NCBI GenBank assembly: GCA_964019165.1
Contig: OZ025271.1
Location: forward strand, 14,735,759-14,799,758
Source of the DNA: Mastigias papua
Taxonomy: Eukaryota; Cnidaria; Scyphozoa; Rhizostomeae; Mastigiidae
Reading direction: 5' to 3'
DNA length: 64,000 nucleotides
Below the pieces are notes generated by a model. The model did not search any database and was not told the origin of the DNA. It saw only the letters and a program-made list of their open reading frames with translations. This document shows positions 54,928 to 64,000 of this stretch, piece after piece. Position 1 is the stretch's first letter. Every line of letters begins with the position of its first letter. The position numbers and the translations under genes were made by a program.

Positions 54928-54958
54928 TTTAAAAATGGCAATCAAACAACTAATGCAA

Positions 54959-55299
54959 TCATGTTTAAAAATGGCGAAATTCCATTCAAAATAAAAAGTA
55001 ACATGAATTGTAACGCTAAAAATGTTATATACCTTATAAGGTGCAGTGGGTGTAATAAAGAGTACATTGGACAAACTTCTAATTTACGAGCTAGGGTTCG
55101 AATTCATAAACAACAAATCTTAAATCCTAGTTTGCGAACCCTGTATGTAAGTAAACACATAGCCCATTGCTCGATCGGTGAAGATATACCGTTTACAATT
55201 ACACCATTCCTAACCTTCGATCAAAATGACGTAATAGAAAGGGAGGAAAAGGAAAACTATTTCATCCAAAAGTATACGCCAGAATTGAATCGAGATTAA
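54959..55299 (+). pseudogene. PLE ORF2 C-terminal fragment (GIY-YIG)
   Basis: It encodes the nuclease domain from MFKNGEIPF through CNKEYIGQT to YTPELNRD. It lacks RT and a genuine start. It nearly duplicates 51190-51530 in inverted orientation. Confidence 0.9.
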
Positions 55300-55409
55300 G
55301 TCGATTAAGCGTCATATGTGTCGATGCTTGGTACTTTCATTAAATCTTACGCAATACTATGTACAACTTCTCTATAAATTTGAGCGTAACACTGGCATTG
55401 TTCAGTTCG

Positions 55410-55444
55410 CTGAGGATTCCGTATTAAACGGATGAAACCGGTAC
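55410..55444 (+). ncRNA. Hammerhead-like motif in the partial PLE copy
   Basis: Third copy of the CTGAGGA...GAAAC...GTA block, here on the plus strand. Confidence 0.6.
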
Positions 55445-55468
55445 AAGATACAAAGTGGTTTTTTATTT

Positions 55469-55471
<3 letters not shown>

Positions 55472-55512
<41 letters not shown>
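55472..55512. repeat. (TA)n microsatellite
   Basis: About 40 bp of TA directly after the end of the partial PLE copy. Confidence 0.95.
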
Positions 55513-55514
<2 letters not shown>

Positions 55515-55794
55515 AGCTCAATTAGCAATTATTCTTTGTTATTTGTAATTTGATTTCATTTGATTATATACAGTCCTCTTGCATTAGAACATATATTTCG
55601 AACCCCGGTCACACGGGGTAATTTATAACCTTGCGACCCTAGGGGAAAATACAGCAAGAATTTCCTCACCTAGGCCCGAACTGAATCTTAGCAAGGATAT
55701 TTCTTACAATACTATTTGAATTGCCTTCTGTTATAAATGGTACGTGTCAGGCCTAAAGAGCACCAGGGCACACTAGCTTTGAGGCATTGTGCTT
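55513..55794. other. No recognisable gene
   Basis: It contains a small GC-rich hairpin (ACCCCGGTCACACGGGGT at about 55602-55619) and a second inverted pair around CCTAGG. It may be part of an old element. Confidence 0.4.
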
Positions 55795-56093
55795 CCTATA
55801 TTGCATTTGTTACCTTCAATTTCAATTTGTTTCTAATTGCCTTAATTTGTTTTCGTTAAGTTTAATTTGCTTTCAGCGACTTTCATTTGTTTTCTAAAAC
55901 TTGAATGCGTTTTCTGACACTTAAGTGTGTTTCGTAATTCGTTAATGTGTTTTCTGAAATTTTAATGTGTTTTCTGAAACTTTTATTTGCTTCGCGACAT
56001 GTTAATCTGTTTTCTGAGATGTTAATTTGTTTTCTGACATGTTAATTTGTTTTCTAACATGTTAATTTGTTTTCTAACGTGTAAATTTGTTTG
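55795..56093 (+). repeat. Minisatellite, ~20-bp unit
   Basis: About fourteen tandem units of ttaatttgttttctgacatg type. The last four are nearly identical, while units to the left are increasingly diverged (gccttaatttgttttcg, ttaatgtgttttctgaaa and similar). This gradient suggests expansion and homogenisation from the right edge. Confidence 0.85.
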
Positions 56094-56097
56094 ACCG

Positions 56098-56473
56098 GTA
56101 GGGGCCATCATATATTCAAGAACAGCTTCGAGATATTCCCAATGTCATTAACATCAGCGATGATGTAATCGTGTATGGTGCCACACAGACTGAGCATGAC
56201 AACACGCTACGTTCTGTTTTTCAGAGATTAGCGGACAACGGTTTGACCTTGAATAAACAGAAGTGCTTATTCAATCAAGACAAACTAACATGTTTTGGAT
56301 TTGTATTTTCCTCAGAGGGTATAGCACCAGATCTTATCAAAGTGGCTGCAATTCATGATGCTCCCCACCGACAAGTTGCAAGGACGTACACAGTTTCCTC
56401 GGGTTAGCTGCTTATTGCTCAAAATTTATTCCAAATTTTAGTGATTTGACTGAACCTCTTCACACACTAACGA
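56098..56473 (+). pseudogene. Ty3 reverse transcriptase fragment (ISDD family)
   Basis: The frames give QEQLRDIP, INISDDVIVYGATQTEHDN, GLTLNKQKCLFNQDKL and FGFVFSSEGIAPDLIKV, then after a shift near 56370 LAAYCSKFIPNFSDLTEPL. This is the same family as the nested Ty3 at 36.9-41.5 kb but clearly diverged. It is cut on the right by the BEL LTR at 56474 and bounded on the left by the minisatellite. Confidence 0.85.
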
Positions 56474-56730
56474 TGTTGGAAAGATACCCCTTGATCTTGG
56501 GTCACGTGGTCAACATCATGTGAGCAGCTCATGCAATGTAATTAGTGTCGTAATAAGTAGAGTTGATATGCCAGTTTTAGTTCAGTATGTGTTAGCTTTC
56601 GGAGTGTTAGTGTTACGAATCACGTGTTCAATATATATAATCTTGTTATGTTATGTTATGTTCATGAAAGACAAAAATCAAGAAATGCAGAGTTTTCAAT
56701 AGTCTCTCTCTCTAGCCCATAATTACAACA
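56474..56730 (+). mobile_element. 5' LTR of the BEL/Pao element
   Basis: It starts TGTTGGAAAG and ends TTACAACA, giving TGTTG...CAACA inverted termini. It lies four bases before the primer site. A TATATATAA-like box is at about 56631-56640. Confidence 0.8.
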
Positions 56731-56734
56731 CATA

Positions 56735-56752
56735 TGGCGCCCAAAGTGGGGC
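56735..56752 (+). other. Primer-binding site, tRNA-Lys(CUU) type
   Basis: TGGCGCCCAAAGTGGGGC matches the complement of the tRNA-Lys(CUU) 3' end, as I recall it, with one mismatch (A for C). It lies four bases downstream of the LTR. Confidence 0.8.
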
Positions 56753-56800
56753 TAGGGATTGAGAAGTAGAAGTTAACGCGATCTATTTAACATGTTATGA

Positions 56801-58036
56801 ATGACAGACGATAAATACGCCCAAGTTGCTGATGACGGAAATTTAAGGCGATTGAAAAAGATACGTGGTGGTAATAGAGCGAAAGCTACGAAATTAATAA
56901 ACGAAGCGTGCGAATTTATGAATCATAGAATAATTGACAAAGATGTGTTAAACAAGCTGCAAGTTATAGCAAAATCTCTCAACGAAAAGATAGAGTATCT
57001 TGTACAGTTGGATAACGAACTACTGCAAAAATGCACCCTAGATGAAATTGACGAAGAAGTTGATGAATCAACCGACGTAAGTACACGAATCAATGAATTT
57101 ATTGCCAAGATCACAGATTATGTTAACAGTTCGAGCACTGCACTCAAACCATCAAATGCAAGTCCACGTCCAATTTCTCCACTCGAAGTGTTATGCCCTC
57201 TTTCCAGAGCATTTACACCGCCTCGACAAACAGTAGGCAACGAATTATATGAGTATCCAGATGTCCAGAACACATCAATGAACGGTAGGACCAAAGCAGT
57301 TAGGCTCCCACAGATTAGTTTACCAACGTTCAAGGGGGATGTCACAAAATTCCAACATTTTTGGCAAAGCTTTCGATGCGCAGTGGATGAAAATCAAAGT
57401 CTTTCAGATGTACATAAACTGAATTATTTGGTCAATTCCTTAGAGGGACAAGCTTATAAAGCGTTGGAAGGTCTTGAAATACGCGAGGAAAATTATGGTA
57501 AAGCTGTGGAATTGTTAAAAGAAAGATTTGGTAAGTCGCAACACATAATCAGCGCACACATGCAATCCTTACTCAAATTGCAATCATTTCAAAATGATAA
57601 ACTTTCAGAAATTCGTGGCATTTACGACACAATCATGGTGCACGTTCGCGGGCTAGAAAGTCTGGGAGTTTCTTCGGAGAAGTACGGCAGTCTCTTAGTG
57701 CCCGTTATAATATCCAGGATGCCTGAGGATATAGCCTTACAAGTGGCCCGAGAAACCTCCGAAGATGTTTGGAATATTAGAGAAATTATGGACATAATTC
57801 AAAGAGAAATTGAAGCCAGGGAAGTGAGCAAAAAGATAGTTGAACAAGATCGGAAAAGGAGCGAGAAAGAGCCATTCAAACAATTTCAATGCCATATGTT
57901 GCCGCAAGGGGCAATGAAGTCATTTGTTACTAAATTAGAGACAAGCACGGAGAAAAAGAGACAGATTCAATGCTATTTCTGCGATAAGAATCATTTTTCA
58001 AATGAATGCAAGGAGATCACAGGTGTCAAAGAATGA
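56801..58036 (+). CDS. BEL/Pao Gag (DUF1759-like)
   Basis: 412 codons including the stop, starting at ATG 56801 after the primer site. The N-terminal ~110 residues form a helical region (KLQVIAKSLNEKIEYLVQLD). The DUF1759-type core begins near residue 165: VRLPQISLPTFKGDVTKF, then HKLNYLVNSLEGQAYKALEG and the LLKERFGKSQHII segment. A first knuckle CYFCDKNHFSNEC lies near the end. TGA 58034-58036 interrupts the frame, which resumes unchanged with two more knuckles. CGA-to-TGA at a CpG would explain it. Confidence 0.9.
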   Translation: MTDDKYAQVADDGNLRRLKKIRGGNRAKATKLINEACEFMNHRIIDKDVLNKLQVIAKSLNEKIEYLVQLDNELLQKCTLDEIDEEVDESTDVSTRINEFIAKITDYVNSSSTALKPSNASPRPISPLEVLCPLSRAFTPPRQTVGNELYEYPDVQNTSMNGRTKAVRLPQISLPTFKGDVTKFQHFWQSFRCAVDENQSLSDVHKLNYLVNSLEGQAYKALEGLEIREENYGKAVELLKERFGKSQHIISAHMQSLLKLQSFQNDKLSEIRGIYDTIMVHVRGLESLGVSSEKYGSLLVPVIISRMPEDIALQVARETSEDVWNIREIMDIIQREIEAREVSKKIVEQDRKRSEKEPFKQFQCHMLPQGAMKSFVTKLETSTEKKRQIQCYFCDKNHFSNECKEITGVKE

Positions 58037-58687
58037 CGAGCGATTCTGCTTCAAGCCAGGCGATGTTTCAACTGTTTGCGAAAGGGACATTTCTCTAAAG
58101 ATTGCCAAGCTAAAGCAAAGTGTTACAGTTGTAAAGGTCCTCATAACACAGCACTTTGCAACAAAGATGAGCCAAATTCAACTGCCAGTTCTTCCATTAC
58201 AATGTCAAATGTGCACAAAAGAACCAAAGTTTTGCTACAAACGGCGACCACATTTGCCTTTGGAGGCGATAGAGGTAAGAAAGTTCCTGTTAATATTTTA
58301 TTTGATGGAGGCAGTCAGAGGTCATTGGTGTCTAAGGAACTACAAAGAAAGCTAGGATTGGAGCCACAGAAGATTGAAAACCTGAATCTCAACACATTTG
58401 GTTCAGAAATATATGTAAAAACATTTAATGACAGAGTTACTGTTAATTTAGAAGTAAATGACGAAGTCGTAAGTATATGTGCCTTAAGTTCACCAGCCGT
58501 TTTTTCGCCTTTAGCTTTTAATGTTGATATAGCAAGTTATCCTCACTTACAAGGTTTAGTTCTTGCGGATAACTCAAGTGCATGTAGAAAGCGCGTAGAT
58601 ATATTGATAGGCGCGGATCACTATTACGACATAGTAATAGGTGAAATCATTAGGGGCAGCGCAGGTCCAGTAGCCATTAGCAAGTAA
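58037..58687 (+). pseudogene. BEL/Pao zinc knuckles and protease
   Basis: It continues the Gag frame with knuckles CFNCLRKGHFSKDC and CYSCKGPHNTALC, then the retropepsin-like domain with ILFDGGSQRSLVSKEL. The catalytic triad is DGG rather than the usual DSG/DTG. The domain ends with VDILIGADHYYDIV. A 4-bp insertion near 58685 shifts the frame, giving a stop at 58685-58687. The downstream RT frame starts at 58698. Confidence 0.85.
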
Positions 58688-58697
58688 GCTGGGTTGG

Positions 58698-59237
58698 TTG
58701 CTTTCAGGCCCTGTATCCTTTTCAGATGAAAACAATGGTAAATCATTTCGTACAGTCAATGATGTTGTTAATGCCAATTTGGTTTTAGATATATTACCTT
58801 GTAGAGAAGAGGTGATAGGTGAATCGCGCAAAATAGTTGACGCACTAGATAGGTTCCGGAAGCATGAAGATATGGGTGTTGGTCAAGAAGAAACACCTAG
58901 TGTTGAAAGCACCATGAAAATCGAGCGTGACAACCATAATGAACGTTATCAGGTAAGCCTTCCCTGGAAAGGTAATATTCATGAGGAATTAAGTATTAAT
59001 TATGAAATGTGTAAGTCTCGATTGTGTTCTTTATTTAGGAAATTGAAGGAAAATCCATCTTTACTACGGCAGTATAATGACGTTTTTGAACAGCAGTTGG
59101 CTGAAGGTGTTATTGAAAGGGTAGATTGTAATCGGTACGAGGATAGGGAAGCGTATTTTTTGTGCCATTTTGGCGTGGTAAGAAATGGCCGGCAAACTAC
59201 AAAGCTGCGTGTGGTGTTCGAAGGATCGGTCTCATAA
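58698..59237 (+). pseudogene. BEL/Pao RT, N-terminal part
   Basis: It contains SLPWKGNIHEELSINYEM, LFRKLKENPSLLRQYNDVFE, GVIERVDC and LRVVFEG, the segment before the RT palm in BEL/Pao. The frame breaks at 59235 where about a hundred residues carrying motif A are missing. Sequence then resumes in the next entry. Confidence 0.85.
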
Positions 59238-61929
59238 CTCGGATAACATAACTCAGGAAGAGCCTGCTATTGTCCAATATAGGTATTGCCGGTTGGTATT
59301 TGGGTTGACTTGCAGTCCAGCTAGTCTAGCTGAGACAATTAATTATCATCTTTACCAATTTGAGTCAACGTATCCCGAAGTCGTTAATCAATTAAGAAGG
59401 TTATATTGCGACGATTTCTCTTGTGATGCTAGCAATGTAAAGGAGGCTATTACGATTTATAAACAAGCCAAAGAAATAATGTCTGCTGGGGGGTTCAATC
59501 TACGCAAGTGGGCTTCCAACAGCAGCGAAGTAATGAACGAAATTAGTAAATTTGAAATCGAAGGCGCGGAAAGTAACAACAATGCTAAGGTAAATGAAGA
59601 CGATCAAACCCACTCTAAATATGTAAGTGGTGCTTCAGACAAAGAGAACGAATTAAAGGTCTTAGGGGTAGGATGGGATAATAAGGCTGATGTTCTTCAC
59701 ATAGACTTAGCAGAAGTAACAGTATTCGCAAATGCTTTACCACCAACTAAGAGATCGGTATTACGAATCGCTGCCAAAATATTTGATCCTTTGTGGTATG
59801 TATCTGAACTAGTGGTAAAATTTAAGTCATTTTTCCAGCAACTGTGCATCAACAAATGTAGCTGGGATGATGAGCTAGTGGGAAAAGACAGCAAAACATA
59901 CAGTGGTTTGATTAATGCACTCGAAACATTTCCTAGAATACAAGTTCCTCGATATCTTTTTCTTAGAAATGAGACAGTTTCTCGTGTAGAGATTCATGGG
60001 TTCTCTGATGCAAGCGAATTAGCCTATGCAACAACCGTTTATTTACGCGTTGCCTATGAATCAGGCAAAGTAAGTAATAGGTTTATTGCATCCAAATCTA
60101 AAATGGTTCCCATTAAGCAACAAAGCATCCCTCAGTTGGAACTACTTGGAGCTTGTTTAATGGTAAAATTGGTAGAGAACATATCTAATATTATTCAGCA
60201 GTCACTAAAAGAGCACACCATTCATAGATACTACTGGGTAGATTCCATGGCCGTACTGTGTTGGGTTAAGAATGTAAAGCCCTGGACACAATACGTTCGC
60301 AATAGAATTAACATTATTTTACAGAAGTCCAATAGAGAAGAATGGTTCTACTGTCCAGGTCCTTTGAATCCGGCTGATTTACCATCTCGTGGAAAGAACA
60401 AGAATATAAGCAACAACCCCTTATGGTTGGAGGGTCCTTTATTGCTTAAGTCAGAGTCCAGTGAATGGCCTAGTCCACCGTGTGAGTATGAACTAGAAAT
60501 GCCGTTGGCTATGAAAGAGCAAGTAAAATCCGAGCCAAAAATCACACATGCTATGTCAGTTTTAAATAATAAATCATTGTTATGTATGGAGAAGGTCATA
60601 GATTTGAAACGTTTCAGTAATAAGGGTAAGTTGATTAGATGGATAGGATGGGTGTTGCGATTCATTGCTAACTTGAAATCAGCCCGTAAGAAGTGTGATT
60701 TAGATGTTGAGCCAATATTACATGTGTCGGAATTACAAGAAGCTGAAAAATTGTTACTTAAGTCAATCCAAAATGAACATTTTAGCAAGGAAATTCACTA
60801 TTTATCACTCCGCGAATCGGTCAGGAAAGGAATGACGACTCCTCTCTACGTTAGCCAGTTCAATTTATATTTAGATGAGGATGAGATACTTCGTTCCAGG
60901 TCACGTATAGGAAAATCCACAGTTTCAGATTGTAGTAAAAGACCTATATTGTTGCCATCTAAAAATAGATTCTCGGAATTAGTTATTGCAGAATGTCACG
61001 ACAAGGTTTTTCACAATGGGACTGTAGACACTTTAAACTGTTTGAGACAACGTTATTGGGTACTTCGGGGGAGGGAACAAGTAAAACGGTTCGTTCGCCG
61101 TTGTACACTTTGCAAAAAGCTTGAGGGGTTACTGTTTAACACAGTATATAATCCAGAATTGCCAAGGTTTCGTGTAGATGAGGCACCTCCGTTCTCAAAT
61201 GTCGGTATTGATATGGCAGGTCCTCTGTTGGTCAAAGGAAATGACAAAGGTGATACCAGTAAATCGTATGTTTGTTTGTTTACATGTGCTGCCACAAGAG
61301 CAGTTCACTTAGAGTTAGTGACCTCACTAAGTGTTGAAACATTTATTTGTGCCTTTAGGAGGTTTTGTGCTCGTAGAGGTTTGCCCGTGTTAATTATCAC
61401 AGATAACGCTAAAACGTTTAAGTCTGCATCCAAAGAAGTTAAAAGGCTTTTGCGTTCTCCAAGATTGTCCGAATATTTTATGACAAAGGGTGTTCGATGG
61501 AGATTTATTCCTGAATTGTCTCCATTTCAAGGGGGGTTTTGGGAAAGGTTAGTGCACTCTACAAAACGATGTCTAACTAAGATTATAGGTAGAGCCCTTC
61601 TTTCTTACGATGAGTTAGCAACTATAATAACAGAAATGGAAAGTGTTATTAATTCACGTCCTATTACGTATGTGTTGGATGATAGTGATGGTGTATCATG
61701 CCCCCTTACGCCATCCCAGTTAATTGATGGTAGAAATTTGTCAAGTGTTCCGAATGATGCACATTTTGAGATTATTACTACATACGAACAATTGTCACAG
61801 AGAGCCAAATATAACATAAGGTTATTGTCGCATTTTACTAATCGCTGGAAGGAGTATTTGGTGAGTCTGCTAGAAAAATATAGGCCAAGGGAAGATTCAA
61901 TGTTTAACCCTGATGTTAAGATTTACAAT
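59238..61929 (+). pseudogene. BEL/Pao RT remainder, RNase H and integrase
   Basis: The frame includes IVQYRYCRLVFGLTCSPASL and the catalytic YCDD (residues 74-77 counted from 59185). RNase H follows with VEIHGFSDASELAY, and QLELLGACL and YYWVDSMAVLCWV after it. Integrase has H and C ligands (CHDKVFHNG, CTLCKKLEG) and D676, D740 and E787 in GIDMAGP, ITDNAKTF and FWERL. Motif A of RT is absent, so this copy cannot reverse transcribe. The integrase core looks complete. The frame is cut at 61929 by the hAT-like element. Confidence 0.9.
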
Positions 61930-63700
61930 CAGTGGCGTAGCTAGTGGTCATGCTTGTCATGCTGAGCATGACTAAACATTTCCAAAAACACCATCGCCAT
62001 TTTACGCACAAAATTACTTAGCCAGCTATTACCCGCTAATAGTCTCTCCCAAGTTCCATGAGGTATCCCCCAGGCTTTTCTACTTGATTCAGTGTATCCC
62101 CCTGGATGTTATAGTTCACAGGGTAGCCAGTTTTTTCATGCTATGATTCTTTGATTGAAGCTGACCGGAAGATGCCCTATGAAATTAGTCATGCCCATGT
62201 CACTGGCGCCCTCTGTTTGGTCATGCTCAACTGTGCCAGATAATGCAGTCTCTTTGTAATGCAAATGTGATGCAGTGGAGAAGAACAAAGCTTGGTCATG
62301 CTTTTTCGAAAGAGCATGACTGATTGACCTGATGAGCATGACTGATCGTTCTGCTTAGCATGCCTGATTGAGGCATATTGTACAGTGCTGCAGCAGAGCC
62401 CTTTGAGAAGAGCAGTCATGCCAATTTCTGATAGCATGACCTAATAACCCTGTGTCCTTTTCTGGTTGTTGTTGAAGTCTGCGCTGCTGTTCGCTTTGAC
62501 AAACGGCATTCGAGGTAAACATTGTCCAAGTGAACCAAGTAATAGCTCAGAACTTTGCTCAAGAAGATCGTCTTGATAGTTATATCGTGATGAGATCAGT
62601 TTGAAGTTAATACGGCTGAGATGGGAATTATCGAACCAAATATAACCGGTGGTTTATGCCGAATGGTGCTGAACACCAATTAACTACTGTTCATGTGAGG
62701 CACTCGAAGTGCTATTTGTTGGGATTGCTTACCATATTAGCCTGTATATTGTTGATGATTCTTTGCATTGAAGGGATCAGACCGAACCAGTAGAGTGATC
62801 GGCCCAAAACTGCTCCATACCAGGGATGTGAGGTGACTAATCTGTTAAAATGTGTAGGCCTATTCGTCAACTACCATTAACAAATGTGTACTTAGTGACA
62901 GCTGTTTAGAACGACACTATGGTAAGAAAAATTGGAAGTAGAAATGGGACAGGGCGATTTGGTCTAAGGTCAGGAAAGCTCAAGCAACTTTTTAAGCAGA
63001 TTTTATTCATAATGTAGAACTGTAAGAACAATAGGGAGCACGTATAAAATTTTTTTATTTAGAATGGTCTTTTAATCATATTATGAGTGTACAGACCTCT
63101 TACATATATGTGGATAGTGATTTTCAGTTGTTTTGGAAACAGAACAATCCGCAAGAACTCTCCTGTTTGTGTATAAGTATTAATTAGAATTTGTGGTTGA
63201 TCTAGGGGGAATGGTAAACTAGGATTTATTCACTGTTTGCTTATGGTCATTATAATCTATTGATCATGTTCATGATGGGTTCAATTCAGAGATATTCGTA
63301 CCATTAATGTAAATTCTGAGATTTGCATATATAAAACACTTGAAATTGTATTGGAGGATGTTTGAGGGGGAGTTATTGATTTAAATCAGTTAGTCATCCC
63401 GACGTTTGAAAAGCCTCTCAAACATTAAGAGTTATGATGAACTTGAAGTAAGGTGTACAGTATGAGCAATTTTCATTTTCCCCTCACATTTATGTGCAGT
63501 ATTCTTTGGCAGCGGTTTGTTACTTAGACCTAACTTCTGTCGGGCTAAAGCTGTGCAGACATGGCCATGTAATTACATTGTTTGTATGATGACTTTCTTC
63601 AGTCAAAGGGGGAGTGTCTTGGTTAAAAGGGTGTGGCTACACTCTATGATAGGTAGAGCATGACCAACCAACTTTGTTCAGCTACGCCACTGTTAACAAT
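61922..63700. mobile_element. Non-autonomous hAT-like element, 1,763 bp, 8-bp TSD
   Basis: The element spans 61930-63692. Both ends carry CAGTGGCGTAGCT in inverted orientation, and the flanks are TTTACAAT (61922-61929) and TTAACAAT (63693-63700), an 8-bp TSD with one mismatch. These ends fit hAT elements. The left ~500 bp holds about a dozen GTCATGC or GCATGAC motifs in both orientations and one more lies near the right end; these may bind transposase. No transposase frame was found. Removing it and one TSD copy reopens the BEL integrase frame. Confidence 0.88.
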
Positions 63701-64000
63701 ATTTGTATTATTCGAAATGAGCAGGAAAAAAGGACCTTTTGGAAATTGTGCAGATTGGAGGAATTAATTACTGGAGCAGATGGTTCTACGAGATAAGCCA
63801 GAGTGTCAGTAATGGCAAATGACGGTAAGAAAAAGATATTAATAAGATCCTTAAAACATTTGATTCCTCTTGAAATTCAAGATCAAGATCATCATCCTTC
63901 GCCTGATAAGCAGTCAACCAACACAGCCAAAACTGTAAGAATGTTTGCGCAGCAACACGATGCCGCAGCGCCTGCGCAGCAGCAGATTGACGCCCCAGCT
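63701..64000 (+). pseudogene. BEL/Pao integrase C-terminal domain
   Basis: The frame reads ICIIRNEQEKRTFWKLCRLE and ELITGADGSTR, the DUF5641-type C-terminus of BEL/Pao integrase. It is in register with 61929 once the insert is removed. TAA near 63796 interrupts it, after which MANDGKKKILIRSLKHLIPL follows in the same frame. The tail is Gln/Ala-rich (QQHDAAAPAQQQIDAPA) and runs off the window. Confidence 0.8.

Larger units (their letters stand above)
54928..55472 (+). mobile_element. Inverted 5'-truncated PLE copy
   Basis: This is a plus-strand copy of the last ~545 bp of the same PLE: the GIY-YIG end of ORF2 (to 55299), 3' UTR and hammerhead-containing repeat (55410-55444), ending at (TA)n. 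It joins the 5' repeat of the intact copy at 54927/54928 through a duplicated tgtttaaaaatggc segment. ORF2 residues match except Gln for Arg near TFD-x-NDV. Head-to-head partial copies are characteristic of Penelope insertions. Confidence 0.9.
56474..64000 (+). mobile_element. BEL/Pao retrotransposon, running off the window
   Basis: The element has a 5' LTR, tRNA-Lys-type primer site, Gag, knuckles and protease, a deleted RT, RNase H and integrase in order. A 1.76-kb hAT-like element (61930-63692) splits the integrase C-terminus. The 3' LTR is beyond the window. Disabling changes include TGA 58034-58036, a 4-bp insertion near 58685, an RT deletion near 59235 and a TAA near 63796. Confidence 0.9.

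Noticed and set aside
58002..58355. Extra plus-strand frame overlapping the BEL knuckles
   Set aside because: It overlaps the knuckle and protease frame in another register and shows no motif.

Overview
The window is AT-rich animal DNA built almost entirely of transposable elements. I found no convincing host gene. The mix points to an early-branching marine invertebrate, most likely a cnidarian: Penelope-like elements (PLEs) with GIY-YIG endonucleases and hammerhead-like motifs, BEL/Pao and Ty3 elements with an ISDD reverse-transcriptase (RT) motif, APE-type and CR1/L2-like LINEs, and long (TA)n tracts. That assignment is an inference; nothing here identifies the species.

Layout. 1-235 is a LINE 3' tail. 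236-3950 is mostly blank apart from a 206-bp (TA)n tract. 3951-6359 is a 5'-truncated LINE with an open RT and a poly(A) tail. 6786-7172 holds fragments of a LINE and of a hAT transposase. 7676-14852 is a huge inverted repeat of an unusual Ty3 element whose pol frame carries a MYND zinc finger. The two arms are 2,703 bp each and colinear, and the minus copy keeps its 5' leader and a tRNA-Gly-type primer site. 15200-18997 (minus) holds two decayed BEL/Pao elements with an LTR and tRNA-iMet-like primer sites. 19602-21795 is a decayed LINE ending in (ATGT)n. 22334-23368 is a decayed reading frame with a SAMD1-like winged helix.

26136-27697 is an internally deleted PLE. 28834-32158 is a 3.3-kb DNA transposon with an 8-bp target-site duplication (TSD) and an orphan reading frame. 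35360-43009 is an APE-type LINE split by a complete Ty3 element (36904-41470) with near-identical LTRs and a 5-bp TSD. 43442-44032 is a foldback hairpin element. 46510-50477 is a decayed PLE split by a 955-bp DNA transposon. 50971-54927 (minus) is an apparently intact two-ORF PLE with direct terminal repeats, abutted by an inverted partial copy (54928-55472). 55795-56093 is a minisatellite. 56474 to the window end is a BEL/Pao element whose integrase frame is split by a 1.76-kb hAT-like element.

The insertion order can be read from nesting: the LINE, the 46.5-kb PLE and the terminal BEL are hosts; the Ty3 element, the 955-bp transposon and the hAT-like element are later arrivals. In each of these three cases, removing the insert plus one TSD copy returns the host element to its reading frame. 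The best leads are the MYND-Ty3 element (long palindrome, shared stops and possible extended tRNA pairing), the two-ORF PLE and the association of PLE ends with (TA)n, and the 28.8-32.2 kb transposon with its unassigned protein.
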